The position numbers and the translations under genes are program-made. Positions 7,094 to 16,268 of a DNA stretch of 40,927 bases are shown here, piece after piece. The notes under the pieces are model-generated. The model made no database searches. It was not told the origin of the DNA and was given only the letters and a program-made list of their open reading frames with translations. This stretch comes from Clostridiales bacterium UBA4080. Lineage in GTDB: Bacteria; Bacillota; Clostridia; Lachnospirales; Vallitaleaceae. The stretch covers positions 1 through 40,927 of the forward strand of contig DFYO01000052.1 of NCBI GenBank assembly GCA_002381865.1. Direction: 5' to 3'. The number at the start of each line of letters is the position of its first letter. The first letter of the stretch is position 1.

Positions 7094-8089
7094 ATGGAAA
7101 AAGTACTAGAAGTAAAGGATTTGAAAGTATCCTTTAAGACATTCTTCGGTGAGGTAGAAGCTGTAAGGGGAATAACCTTTGATGTACATAAAAAAGAAAC
7201 CGTTGCAATTGTTGGAGAATCCGGTTGTGGAAAAAGTGTTACAGCTAATTCAATTATGCAGCTGCTTCCAATGCCTCCTGCTTTTTATAAGGGTGGAGAG
7301 GTTGTATTTCAAGGAAATAATCTCTTAGAAAAAACCAATAAGGAAATGATGGAAATAAGGGGCAAGGATATTGCCATGGTTTTTCAGGACCCCATGACTT
7401 CCTTGAATCCTACTATGAGAGTTGGATCTCAAATTGTTGAAGGATTAAGAAAGCATCAAAAGATGTCGAAGGAAGAGGCAGAAAAAAAAGCAATTGAAAT
7501 GCTTGACTTAGTGTCTGTTCCTCAAGCAAATAAAAGAGCAAAACAATATCCTCATGAATTTTCAGGAGGTATGAGACAAAGAGTAATGATAGCGCTAGCG
7601 ATGGTTTCAAATCCAAAGCTTTTAATTGCGGATGAACCAACAACGGCATTGGACGTTACTGTTCAGGCTCAGATTATTGAGCTTATGAAAAAACTTCAAG
7701 ATAAACATGATATGTCAATAATTTTAATAACACATGATTTGGGCGTTGTTGCAGATATGAGTGATAGAGTTATTGTTATGTATGCTGGTCAAATTGTTGA
7801 AGAGGGTACAGTAACAGACATATTTGAAAATCCAAAGCATCCTTATACTATAAGGCTGCTGCATTCGGTGCCTAGACTCGATATGCACAAAGGGGAGCCC
7901 TTGAATGCAATTGATGGAACGCCGCCAGATTTATATATTCCGCCAAAAGGCTGCAGCTTTTTTGATAGGTGTGATAAATCAATGGAGGTTTGCAGAAACA
8001 ATGTTCCAGAATTCACAGATAATAGTGAGACTCATAAAAGCAGATGCTGGCTCAATCATGAATTTGCTAATAAAGGAGGGGAAGTGTAA
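7094..8089 (+). CDS. oppD: Oligopeptide ABC transporter ATP-binding protein OppD
   Basis: 331 residues. Walker A is GESGCGKS, the signature is FSGGMRQR, and Walker B is LLIADEPTTALD, followed by the H-loop ITHDLG. The C-terminal peptide-transporter extension begins HPYTIRLLHSVPRLD and carries the conserved cysteine pattern (CSFFDRC, VC, RCW) seen in OppD/OppF. The ATG at 7094 is chosen because AGGAG lies 8 bases upstream. The frame stays open back to 7004, but that part begins inside the inverted repeat and is unlike OppD. It hydrolyses ATP for import. The gene is cut off from oppABC by the IS110 element and no strong promoter was found in front of it. Confidence 0.93.
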   Translation: MEKVLEVKDLKVSFKTFFGEVEAVRGITFDVHKKETVAIVGESGCGKSVTANSIMQLLPMPPAFYKGGEVVFQGNNLLEKTNKEMMEIRGKDIAMVFQDPMTSLNPTMRVGSQIVEGLRKHQKMSKEEAEKKAIEMLDLVSVPQANKRAKQYPHEFSGGMRQRVMIALAMVSNPKLLIADEPTTALDVTVQAQIIELMKKLQDKHDMSIILITHDLGVVADMSDRVIVMYAGQIVEEGTVTDIFENPKHPYTIRLLHSVPRLDMHKGEPLNAIDGTPPDLYIPPKGCSFFDRCDKSMEVCRNNVPEFTDNSETHKSRCWLNHEFANKGGEV

Positions 8090-9039
8090 TGGAACCTTTA
8101 CTATCGGCAAAAAACATAAAAAAATATTTTAAGGTAGGAAATTCATACCTTAAGGCGGTTGACGGAATAAGCTTTGATATTTACAAAGGGGAAACCCTAG
8201 GGCTTGTAGGTGAATCAGGCTGTGGTAAATCAACTGCAGGAAGAACTATTATGAGATTGTATGAACCGACGGATGGAGAACTGTTTTTTCAGGGAGAAAA
8301 TATTTATAACTTCCCTCAAAAGAAAATGCAGGATATTAGAAAAAACTTTCAGATGATTTTCCAAGATCCTTATGCATGTCTAAATCCAAGAATGACAGTT
8401 GAAGATATTGTGGCGGAGCCTCTGGATATAAATAAGGTTTTTCAAAAAAAAGAAGATAGAAGAAAACGAGTTATTGAGCTTTTGGAACTTGTAGGTCTTG
8501 GTGAAGAGCATGCTATGAGATTTCCCCATGAATTTTCAGGGGGACAAAGACAGAGGATAGGAATTGCTAGAGCACTAGCATTGAATCCAAAGTTTATTAT
8601 ATGTGATGAACCAATATCTGCTCTAGATGTGTCTATTCAAGCACAGGTTGTAAATCTTTTAAAGGATTTACAGGATAAGCTAGGACTTACATATTTATTT
8701 ATTGCACATGATTTATCAATGGTAAGATATATTTCAGACAGAGTAGGAGTAATGTATCTTGGGCATATGATGGAGCTTGCTGACAGTGAGGAATTATATG
8801 AAAATCCATTGCATCCATATACAAAAGCATTATTATCAGCTATTCCGATTCCAGACCCTAAGATTCAAAGAAGCAGGCAAAGAATAATGCTTGAGGGGGA
8901 TGTACCAAGTCCTATTAATCCGCCCGAAGGATGCAGGTTCGTGGATCGATGCAGCTACGCAACTAAGGAATGTAAAGAAAAGACACCAGAATTTAGAGAA
9001 ATCAAGCAAAACCATTTTGTGGCATGTCATAATGTATAA
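8089..9039 (+). CDS. oppF: Oligopeptide ABC transporter ATP-binding protein OppF
   Basis: 316 residues. It shows Walker A GESGCGKST, signature FSGGQRQR, Walker B FIICDEPISALD, and the C-terminal region HPYTKALLSAIPIPDP with cysteines (GCRFVDRC, CK, CHNV). It is the partner ATPase of OppD in the OppBCDF complex. The start overlaps the last base of the oppD stop (TAATG) and has AAAGGAGGGG upstream, so the two are coupled and made in equal amounts. It is the last gene of the transporter operon. Confidence 0.93.
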   Translation: MEPLLSAKNIKKYFKVGNSYLKAVDGISFDIYKGETLGLVGESGCGKSTAGRTIMRLYEPTDGELFFQGENIYNFPQKKMQDIRKNFQMIFQDPYACLNPRMTVEDIVAEPLDINKVFQKKEDRRKRVIELLELVGLGEEHAMRFPHEFSGGQRQRIGIARALALNPKFIICDEPISALDVSIQAQVVNLLKDLQDKLGLTYLFIAHDLSMVRYISDRVGVMYLGHMMELADSEELYENPLHPYTKALLSAIPIPDPKIQRSRQRIMLEGDVPSPINPPEGCRFVDRCSYATKECKEKTPEFREIKQNHFVACHNV

Positions 9040-9085
9040 AGAGCAGCAATTAAGTGCTGTTAATATTATTTTATTAAACCAATGA

Positions 9086-9107
9086 GGCATCCGAAGGGAT
9101 GCCATTT
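9086..9107 (+). terminator. Terminator of the opp operon
   Basis: The hairpin GGCATCC (9086-9092), loop GAAG, GGATGCC (9097-9103) is followed by only a short T-run (ATTTT). It lies about 45 bases after the oppF stop. The weak T-tract makes it a moderate call. Confidence 0.6.
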
Positions 9108-9189
9108 TGGACTAAAATACCCAAACAAATCTAGTGTATTTTAAAATAGGGTATTACAATAAAAAAAACTAGCACAATTGTTTTTGCTG

Positions 9190-9198
9190 TGATATAAT
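9190..9198 (+). promoter_or_regulatory. Extended -10 promoter of the tig-clpP-clpX cluster
   Basis: TGATATAAT (9190-9198) is a perfect -10 with a TGN extension; the -35 region (around 9170) is poor. It leaves a leader of about 155 bases before tig. The leader contains the 10-base palindrome TAAACGTTTA (9257-9266) and small hairpins but no riboswitch I recognise. I looked for a CtsR heptad repeat (GGTCAAA) and saw none. Confidence 0.55.
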
Positions 9199-9360
9199 AA
9201 ATGACGATTGACTATGGGAATTTATGCCCTAAATATCTTATAAATTAAACGGTAAACGTTTATATAGATCAACAGCTATAAATAGAAAGAGCAGTATGAT
9301 CTGCAGGAAAGGCGTATAGAGCGCTTCTTGTTATACATCCATAAGGAGGAATATTAAAAA

Positions 9361-10647
9361 ATGAACGCAAAAGTAGAAACGTTAGAAAAAAGCATGGTGA
9401 AATTGACTATTGAGGTCGATGCTGCTAAATTTGAAGAAGGCATGCAAAAAGCATATAATAAAAACAAAGGGAAAATGAATATTCAAGGATTCAGAAAAGG
9501 AAAAGCACCTAGACAAATCATTGAAAAAACATACGGACCAGAAGTTTTTTATGATGATGCCGCTAACTACTGTATTCCAGAAGCATATGATAATGCAGTA
9601 GAGGAAGCAAGCTTAGAGGTAGTTTCAAGACCAGAAATTGATGCAGTTCAAATAGAAAAAGGTAAAAGCTTTATTTTTACAGCAGTTGTTGCAGTTAAAC
9701 CTGAAATTACATTAGGTGAATATAAAGGTATTGAGGTTGAAAAAAGAGAAGTAGAAGTTTCAGATGAGGATATTGATGCAGAGATTCAAAAGGTTCAAGA
9801 GCAAAATTCAAGAATAGTTGAGATTACTGATAGAAGAGTTGCAGATAAAGATATTGTAAATATTGATTTTGAAGGTTTTGTAGGTGGAGTTGCATTTGAG
9901 GGAGGAAAAGGCGAGAACTTCGACCTTACAATTGGCTCCAACTCATTTATTGATACTTTTGAAAATCAATTAATTGACAAAGAAATTGGTGAAGAGGTTG
10001 ACGTACTGGTTACTTTCCCAGAAGAATATCATCAAGAGGCTCTTCAAGGAATGCCTGCTACCTTCAAGGTTAAGATTAATTCTATCAAAGCAAAGGAATT
10101 GCCAGAGGTAGATGATGATTTTGCTAAGGATGTTTCTGATTTTGAGACATTATCAGAATACAAGGACAGTATTAAAGCTGAGATAGCTGATAGAAAAAAA
10201 GCTTCAAACAAAAAAGAAATGCAGGAAGAAGTATTAACAAAGCTTATCGAAGCTTCAAGCATTGAGCTTCCTGAGCCAATGGTTGATTTAGAGGCTGAGA
10301 ATATGTCACATGAGTTCGCTCACAGACTTCAATACCAAGGCTTGGATATTGAGCAGTATTTTAATTATACTGGACAGAACTTTGCTAGCCTAAAAGAAGC
10401 TATGAAAAAGGAAGCTGACAATAAAATCAAAGTAAGACTTGTACTTGAAGGCGTTTCAAAAGCAGAAAACCTTACAATTTCTGATGAAGAATACAATGAA
10501 GAGGTTAAAAAGATGGCGGAGCTTTATCAAATGGAAATTGATAAGCTTTTACAAAACATTGGAGAAGATGAAAAAGAATCCATTATGCAAGATATGTTAA
10601 ATCAAAAAGCACTAGATTTAATTACAGAAGCATCCGTAGAGAAGTAA
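9361..10647 (+). CDS. tig: Trigger factor, ribosome-associated chaperone and prolyl isomerase
   Basis: 428 residues, normal length. The N-terminal ribosome-binding domain has the signature GFRKGKAP at 43-50, which docks at the exit tunnel near L23. A central FKBP-type isomerase domain (about 150-250) contains DIVNIDFEGFVGGVAFEGGKG and EVDVLVTFPEEYHQEALQGM. A helical C-terminal chaperone domain follows. It folds nascent chains and heads the tig-clpP-clpX cluster. The ribosome site AAGGAGG is about 10 bases from the ATG, slightly long. Confidence 0.96.
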   Translation: MNAKVETLEKSMVKLTIEVDAAKFEEGMQKAYNKNKGKMNIQGFRKGKAPRQIIEKTYGPEVFYDDAANYCIPEAYDNAVEEASLEVVSRPEIDAVQIEKGKSFIFTAVVAVKPEITLGEYKGIEVEKREVEVSDEDIDAEIQKVQEQNSRIVEITDRRVADKDIVNIDFEGFVGGVAFEGGKGENFDLTIGSNSFIDTFENQLIDKEIGEEVDVLVTFPEEYHQEALQGMPATFKVKINSIKAKELPEVDDDFAKDVSDFETLSEYKDSIKAEIADRKKASNKKEMQEEVLTKLIEASSIELPEPMVDLEAENMSHEFAHRLQYQGLDIEQYFNYTGQNFASLKEAMKKEADNKIKVRLVLEGVSKAENLTISDEEYNEEVKKMAELYQMEIDKLLQNIGEDEKESIMQDMLNQKALDLITEASVEK

Positions 10648-10664
10648 TAAGGAGGTAAGAGGAT

Positions 10665-11246
10665 ATGAGTTTAGTACCTTATGTAATAGAGCAAACTAGC
10701 AGAGGCGAAAGATCTTACGATATTTTTTCAAGATTATTAAAGGAAAGGATTATCTTTCTCGGAGAAGAAGTTAACGATACAACAGCTAGCTTAGTTGTTG
10801 CACAATTACTGTTTTTAGAGGCAGAGGATCCAGACAAGGATATTTTCTTATATATAAACAGCCCTGGAGGATCAATTACTTCAGGAATGGCAATATATGA
10901 TACAATGCAATATATTAAGCCTGATGTATCTACAATGTGTGTTGGTATGGCAGCTAGTATGGGAGCATTTCTACTTGCTGGAGGAGCAAAAGGAAAGCGA
11001 TATGCTTTGCCTAATGCTGAAATAATGATTCATCAGCCGCTTGGAGGAACAAGAGGACAGGCTACAGATATTAAAATACATGCAGATAGAATTATTGAAA
11101 TGAGAAAAAGACTTAATGAAATTTTAAGTGAAAACACTGGAAATCCATATGAAAAAATTGCAGCAGATACAGAAAGAGATAATTTTATGACTTCGGAGGC
11201 TGCTAAAGAATATGGGATTATTGATAAAGTCTTTTATAAAAGATAA
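10665..11246 (+). CDS. clpP: ATP-dependent Clp protease proteolytic subunit
   Basis: 193 residues. The catalytic triad is Ser98 (GMAASMGAF), His123 (EIMIHQPLGG) and Asp172 (TERDNFM). INSPGGSITSG (65-75) forms the oxyanion-side strand. It assembles into two stacked heptamers and degrades substrates fed by ClpX or ClpC. It begins 17 bases after tig with AAGGAGG upstream, so it is co-transcribed. Confidence 0.97.
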   Translation: MSLVPYVIEQTSRGERSYDIFSRLLKERIIFLGEEVNDTTASLVVAQLLFLEAEDPDKDIFLYINSPGGSITSGMAIYDTMQYIKPDVSTMCVGMAASMGAFLLAGGAKGKRYALPNAEIMIHQPLGGTRGQATDIKIHADRIIEMRKRLNEILSENTGNPYEKIAADTERDNFMTSEAAKEYGIIDKVFYKR

Positions 11247-11289
11247 ACGAAACTATAAACAGGTTTAATATAAAAAAGAAGGTGCTTAG

Positions 11290-12597
11290 ATGCCTAATAA
11301 GTATGATGATAAAAAAAGCTTAAGATGTTCCTTTTGCCACAAAACACAGGAGCAGGTAAGAAAGCTGATTGCTGGTCCTAATGTATATATTTGCGACGAG
11401 TGTATTGAGCTTTGTGCTGATATTATTGAAGAAGAATTCAGTGAGCTTAAAGAAGGAATTGAACTTGAAAATGTTCCAAAACCAAAAGAAATTTTCGAGT
11501 TTTTAAATGAATATGTAATTGGACAGGACGATGCTAAAAAAGCTTTAGCAGTTGCTGTTTATAACCATTATAAAAGAATTAGAAATGCTATTAAGGATTC
11601 TGACGTTGAGCTTTCTAAAAGCAATATTCTTTTAATTGGACCAACAGGTTCAGGAAAGACATTTCTTGCACAAACGCTTGCAAAAATGCTTAATGTACCC
11701 TTTGCAATTGCAGATGCAACTACATTAACAGAGGCAGGTTACGTGGGTGAGGATGTCGAGAATATTTTACTTAGACTGATTCAGGCTGCAGATTTTGATA
11801 TTGAAAAAGCTGAGCAAGGTATAATATATGTAGATGAAATTGATAAAATAGCAAGAAAGTCTGAAAACACTTCTATTACCAGAGATGTTAGCGGTGAAGG
11901 AGTACAGCAGGCATTATTAAAAATATTAGAGGGTACAGTTGCTTCGGTTCCGCCACAGGGTGGAAGAAAGCATCCACATCAGGAGTTTATTCAAATTGAT
12001 ACTACTAATATTTTGTTTATCTGCTCAGGAGCATTTGATGGCTTAGAAAAAGTTATTGAAAGAAGAGTAGGTAAAAAGGCACTTGGGTTTGGTGCTAATA
12101 TTGAAAGCACAAAGAATAAAGATATTAGTGATACTCTTAAAAAAGTACTTCCGCAGGACTTATTAAAATTCGGACTTATTCCAGAGCTTATCGGAAGGGT
12201 TCCGGTTACTGTAACTCTAGATTCGCTTACAGAGGATGTATTAGTAGATATTTTGACAAAGCCTAAAAATGCATTAGTAAAGCAGTATAAAGCAATTTTT
12301 GAAATGGATGGAGTTGAGCTGGAATTTGAAGAAGAAGCGCTTCGAGCAGTAGCTCAAAAATCCCTAGAAAGAAAAACTGGTGCACGTGGTTTAAGAGCAG
12401 TTTTAGAGAATGTAATGATGGATATTATGTTTGAAATACCATCTAATGAAAAGATAGAAAAATGTATTATTACTAAAGCTTCAATTGAACAAGAAGCTGA
12501 ACCAGTAATAGTAATAAATGAAAACATTACTTCAATGAAGAAAAACTCGACAAACAAAAAGAAAAGCGGTAGAAATAACGAAAACGAACCTGCATAA
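11290..12597 (+). CDS. clpX: Clp protease ATP-binding unfoldase ClpX
   Basis: 435 residues. The N-terminal zinc-binding domain has Cys13, Cys16, Cys35 and Cys38 (RCSFC, YICDEC). The AAA+ core has Walker A GPTGSGKT (117-124), pore loop GYVG (150-153) and Walker B IIYVDEID (178-185). LGF at 265-267 is the loop that docks ClpX onto ClpP, so this copy should couple to the ClpP next door. The C-terminus ends in a lysine/asparagine-rich tail. It lies 43 bases after clpP and has GAAGGTG upstream. Confidence 0.97.
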   Translation: MPNKYDDKKSLRCSFCHKTQEQVRKLIAGPNVYICDECIELCADIIEEEFSELKEGIELENVPKPKEIFEFLNEYVIGQDDAKKALAVAVYNHYKRIRNAIKDSDVELSKSNILLIGPTGSGKTFLAQTLAKMLNVPFAIADATTLTEAGYVGEDVENILLRLIQAADFDIEKAEQGIIYVDEIDKIARKSENTSITRDVSGEGVQQALLKILEGTVASVPPQGGRKHPHQEFIQIDTTNILFICSGAFDGLEKVIERRVGKKALGFGANIESTKNKDISDTLKKVLPQDLLKFGLIPELIGRVPVTVTLDSLTEDVLVDILTKPKNALVKQYKAIFEMDGVELEFEEEALRAVAQKSLERKTGARGLRAVLENVMMDIMFEIPSNEKIEKCIITKASIEQEAEPVIVINENITSMKKNSTNKKKSGRNNENEPA

Positions 12598-12607
12598 TTA
12601 TCAACTC

Positions 12608-12634
12608 AATCCCCCTGCAAAAAACAGGGGGATT
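12608..12634 (+). other. Intercistronic stem-loop between clpX and lon
   Basis: A perfect 10-bp stem, AATCCCCCTG (12608-12617) with CAGGGGGATT (12625-12634), closes a CAAAAAA loop. No T-run follows, so it is probably a weak terminator or mRNA-end stabiliser, with some read-through into lon. Confidence 0.65.
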
Positions 12635-12700
12635 ATCGATTATCAGAACATACAAAAAGCTATTAATAGTATTTCGTTTCAAAAAAGGAGACCAATACTG

Positions 12701-15055
12701 ATGAACAATCAAAATAATACTATAGAAATTCCAATTTTAGCCTTGAGAGGTATTAATCTATTTCCAGATATGATGATGCATTTTGATGTAAAAAGAGAAA
12801 AATCAATTGAGGCATTAGAATATGCTATGGAAACCAATCAGCAAATACTGCTTGTTTCTCAAAAAGAGGCTCATTTGGAAGAACCAAATCCATTAGATGA
12901 TTTATTTGAGGTAGGAACTATAGCAAAAATCAAGCAGCTTATTAAACTTCCTAAAAATGTTGTCAGAGTACTTGTGTCAGGGGATGTAAGAGCAAGGATT
13001 ACGGAAATAATCAAGGAAGAGCCATTTATTATTGCAAAAGCAGAAGTAATTGTAGATTCTGATGAAGACATTGAAGAAGTACAAATAAAAGCAATGCTGT
13101 CTGCAGCAAAAGAAACAGTTGAAGAATTTTATAAGATAAATCCTGCATTTGCAAAGGAAACAATAGATAAAATATTAAAAATAGACGATATTGGAAAGCT
13201 GGCAGACGTAATTGGATACAATTTGATAGCCTCCTTAGATAGTAAACAAAGCCTTTTGAGTGAAGGAGACAAGACCATCAGAATTAAGCTGGCGGTAACA
13301 ATTTTAAATGCAGAAATTGAGATTGCCAAGCTCAAAAGGGATATCAATGATCAGGTAAAATTGAAAATTGATAAAAGCCAAAAGGATTATTACCTTAGAG
13401 AACAAATGAAGGTAATCCAAAATGAGTTGGGAGAACAGCAGGGGCTTGAAGAAGAGCTGAATGAGTATTCTCAGAAAATGAAGCAGCTAAATGCATCAGA
13501 GGAAGTGCTTTTAAGGATTGAAAAGGAAATTAATAGACTAAAAAGAATGCCATTAGGTTCAGCAGAAGCAACTGTGAGCAGGAATTATATTGAGGCATTA
13601 TTAGAAATGCCTTGGAATAATAAGACTAATGAAGAAACAGACTTATCTAATGCAGAAATAATATTAAATGAGGATCATTATGGACTTGAAAAGGTAAAGG
13701 AAAGAGTAATTGAGCATCTTGCAGTAAGGAAATTGTCAGATAATACTGACAGTCCTATTATTTGTTTGGTTGGGCCGCCAGGAACAGGTAAAACCTCTAT
13801 TGCAAGATCTATTGCAAGAGCATTAAATAGAAAGTATTCAAGAATTTCACTTGGCGGTGTCAGAGATGAAGCTGAAATAAGAGGGCATAGAAAAACCTAT
13901 ATAGGTGCAATGCCGGGAAGAATAATTAATGCTATTAAGCACGCAGAGTCAAGCAATCCCTTGATTTTATTAGATGAAATTGATAAAATGACAAGTGATT
14001 TCAGAGGAGACCCGGCATCTGCCATGCTTGAGGTACTTGATGCCGAGCAAAACAGTAAATTCAGAGATCATTTTATAGAAATATCAGTTGATTTATCAGA
14101 TGTACTCTTTATCGCTACAGCAAATTCAGTTAGAAATATTCCTAAGCCATTATTAGACAGAATGGAATTAATTGATGTAACTAGCTATACAGAAAATGAA
14201 AAAATACATATTGCTAGAAATTTCCTTATCCCAAAACAAGAAAATAAGCATGGCATTGGAAAAGGCGAGCTTCAGATAAGCGAAAGAGTTATTTCTAAAA
14301 TAATAAATGAATATACAAAAGAATCCGGTGTGCGAAGTCTTGAAAGAAAGATTGGAGAAATTTGCAGAAAGGTTGCCAAGCAAACCTTTTTAGAAAACAA
14401 ACCAAGCTTTAAAATTACTGAAAAAAACCTTAAGCAATATTTGGGCACGCCACCTTACAGATTTGATATGGCTAATGAAAAACCTCAAGTTGGTATTGCA
14501 AGAGGACTTGCATGGACTGAATTTGGGGGAGACACTCTTTCGATTGAGGTTAATATTATGAAAGGTAAGGGCAAGTTTGAGCTTACTGGACAGCTTGGAG
14601 ATGTTATGAAGGAATCAGCAAAGGCAGCAATCAGCTATATTAGGTCACAGTGTAACTTGATTGATAATATGGCGGATGATTTTTATGAAACAAAAGATAT
14701 TCATATTCATATTCCAGAAGGTGCTGTGCCAAAAGATGGTCCTTCAGCGGGAATAACAATGGCAATTGCAATGATTTCAGCACTAACTAAAAGACCAGTT
14801 AACAATCAGGTTGCAATGACAGGAGAAATAACCTTAAGAGGCAGAATTCTTCCCATTGGAGGATTGAAGGAAAAGCTATTAGCAGCAAAAAGAGCTGGAA
14901 TAAAAAAGGTTTTAGTACCTGAAGACAATCGAAGAAATATTGCAGAGATAAGCAATGAAATTATTAAAGGATTGGAAATTGTGTATGTATCTGATATGAA
15001 GCAGGTATTAGATGAAGCATTGCTTGAAAACGAGCAAGGAGGAAGTCTATGTTAG
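12701..15055 (+). CDS. lon: ATP-dependent protease La (LonA)
   Basis: 784 residues, the same length as E. coli Lon. It has an N-terminal substrate-binding (LAN) domain (EIPILALRGINLFPDMMMHFDV...), a coiled-coil segment (about 210-300), an AAA+ module with Walker A GPPGTGKT (358-365) and LLDEIDKM, and a C-terminal protease domain with Ser682 (PKDGPSAG) and Lys725 (LKEKLL). It degrades misfolded and regulatory proteins. GGAGACC precedes the ATG. Its stop overlaps the start of engB by 7 bases. It is soluble LonA, with no membrane segment. Confidence 0.97.
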   Translation: MNNQNNTIEIPILALRGINLFPDMMMHFDVKREKSIEALEYAMETNQQILLVSQKEAHLEEPNPLDDLFEVGTIAKIKQLIKLPKNVVRVLVSGDVRARITEIIKEEPFIIAKAEVIVDSDEDIEEVQIKAMLSAAKETVEEFYKINPAFAKETIDKILKIDDIGKLADVIGYNLIASLDSKQSLLSEGDKTIRIKLAVTILNAEIEIAKLKRDINDQVKLKIDKSQKDYYLREQMKVIQNELGEQQGLEEELNEYSQKMKQLNASEEVLLRIEKEINRLKRMPLGSAEATVSRNYIEALLEMPWNNKTNEETDLSNAEIILNEDHYGLEKVKERVIEHLAVRKLSDNTDSPIICLVGPPGTGKTSIARSIARALNRKYSRISLGGVRDEAEIRGHRKTYIGAMPGRIINAIKHAESSNPLILLDEIDKMTSDFRGDPASAMLEVLDAEQNSKFRDHFIEISVDLSDVLFIATANSVRNIPKPLLDRMELIDVTSYTENEKIHIARNFLIPKQENKHGIGKGELQISERVISKIINEYTKESGVRSLERKIGEICRKVAKQTFLENKPSFKITEKNLKQYLGTPPYRFDMANEKPQVGIARGLAWTEFGGDTLSIEVNIMKGKGKFELTGQLGDVMKESAKAAISYIRSQCNLIDNMADDFYETKDIHIHIPEGAVPKDGPSAGITMAIAMISALTKRPVNNQVAMTGEITLRGRILPIGGLKEKLLAAKRAGIKKVLVPEDNRRNIAEISNEIIKGLEIVYVSDMKQVLDEALLENEQGGSLC

Positions 15056-15642
15056 TAAATAATGTAACCTTAGAAGCAGTAGGTGTTAAGATGGAGCAAT
15101 TTCCGATGACAGGAATGCCGGAGGTTGCATTTGCTGGAAAGTCAAATGTGGGGAAATCTTCACTAATTAATGGATTGATTAACAGAAAGGCATTGGCAAG
15201 AACGTCAGGACAGCCGGGCAAAACAAGAACAATTAATTTTTATAATGTGGAAAATTTATTATATATTGTTGATCTTCCGGGCTATGGATATGCTAAAACA
15301 TCAAAATCGGAGAGAGAATCTTGGGGTAAAATGATAGAATATTATCTTAAGAGAAGAGAAAGTCTTAAGCTGGTAGTACTTCTAATAGATATTAGGCATG
15401 AGCCCTCTGAAAATGATAAGATGATGGCTGATTGGATAAGACAGAATGGTTTTGAACCGATTATTGTAGCAACAAAATCAGACAAGCTAAAAAGAAGCCA
15501 GCTTACAAAGCATATTAATATGATAAAGAAAGCAATGGGTATTAAAGAGGATGGAATTGTATTACCCTTTTCCTCGATGACAAAGCAAGGCAAGGAAGAG
15601 ATATGGTATGCAATTGAAAAAGCACTAAATATAAAGGAATAA
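15049..15642 (+). CDS. engB: Ribosome-biogenesis GTPase EngB (YsxC/YihA)
   Basis: 197 residues. GTPase motifs are G1 GKSNVGKSS (30-38), G2 around KTRTINF (58-64), G3 DLPGYG (75-80) and G4 TKSD (142-145). It acts in late assembly of the 50S subunit. The start lies inside lon with AAGGAGGAAG from the lon end as ribosome site, so translation is coupled; lon-engB adjacency is common in Firmicutes. Its last codons form the left arm of the shared terminator at 15633-15661. Confidence 0.95.
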   Translation: MLVNNVTLEAVGVKMEQFPMTGMPEVAFAGKSNVGKSSLINGLINRKALARTSGQPGKTRTINFYNVENLLYIVDLPGYGYAKTSKSERESWGKMIEYYLKRRESLKLVVLLIDIRHEPSENDKMMADWIRQNGFEPIIVATKSDKLKRSQLTKHINMIKKAMGIKEDGIVLPFSSMTKQGKEEIWYAIEKALNIKE

Positions 15643-15661
15643 CATAAAATGTTATTCCTTT
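15633..15661. terminator. Bidirectional terminator shared by engB and the convergent DUF4364 gene
   Basis: A perfect 13-bp stem (15633-15645 with 15649-15661) closes a three-base AAA loop. The engB stop codon is in the left arm (15640-15642) and the stop of the minus-strand gene is in the right arm (15652-15654). A/T flanks on both sides allow function in both directions, though the T-runs are short. Confidence 0.75.
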
Positions 15662-16179
15662 ATTAGTTCTGAAAGCATATGCTTATAAATTATATGGTTG
15701 TTAGTTTTCCAGTTTTCACAGATTTTTACAGCATCCTCTTTGGAATAAACCATTATTTTTAATTCCATTAATATGGTTTTGTTTTCTCGCGCAATACATT
15801 CAACAAGATATGTTTCACCAATTTGCTGGTAATAGTCAGCAGAAATTTCAAAAGAGGATTTGATCTCAAATTTATTATCCTTAAGATATTGCTGTATTTC
15901 TTTTTTACTGCTTTCAGGAATACGGTTTTCAAAGAAATCCAAAGTGGTATTGCCATCTTCTGTCATCTGGTAAAAAGTTCGGTGAGATTCTGTTGTTATT
16001 TTTAACAGGTTAGTTTCTACCATCTGATTTAAATATTCCTGTAAAGAAAAATAGTTCGTATAGCCTTTATTAAGTATGAATTCTGAAATGATAGAGTTAG
16101 TTAATGGAGTAGTGCTTATATTGAGCATATATAGTATAAGTAATTTGTTTAAGCTAAGCTCCTGATTTGATGCGTTCAT
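15652..16179 (-). CDS. DUF4364 family winged-helix protein
   Basis: 175 residues. The pattern MNASNQELSLNKLLILYML...YTNYFSLQEYLNQMVETNLL...FYQMTEDG is a winged-helix DNA-binding fold of the DUF4364 family, common in Clostridia and related to PadR-like regulators. The C-terminal half (about 95-170) is an alpha/beta region of unknown role. No target is known; it may be an autoregulator. GGAGG precedes the ATG. A promoter at 16234-16262 suggests it can be transcribed apart from the radical SAM gene upstream. Confidence 0.8.
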   Translation of the reverse strand: MNASNQELSLNKLLILYMLNISTTPLTNSIISEFILNKGYTNYFSLQEYLNQMVETNLLKITTESHRTFYQMTEDGNTTLDFFENRIPESSKKEIQQYLKDNKFEIKSSFEISADYYQQIGETYLVECIARENKTILMELKIMVYSKEDAVKICENWKTNNHIIYKHMLSELIKE

Positions 16180-16233
16180 TCGTGCCTCCTGAGGTATATC
16201 TGCAATTCAAAATAATAATAATTTTATAGGTAT

Positions 16234-16262
16234 ATTCTATATCAAAGAGTAAAAATATACAA
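16234..16262 (-). promoter_or_regulatory. Promoter of the DUF4364 gene
   Basis: Minus strand: TTGTAT (16262-16257), 17 bases, TAGAAT (16239-16234). The expected start is about 45 bases before the ATG at 16179. It falls between the radical SAM stop and the DUF4364 start. Confidence 0.55.
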
Positions 16263-16268
16263 GCTATC

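Noticed and set aside
9199..9360. CtsR operator or riboswitch in the tig leader
   Set aside because: No GGTCAAA heptad repeat and no known riboswitch pattern; only short palindromes were seen.
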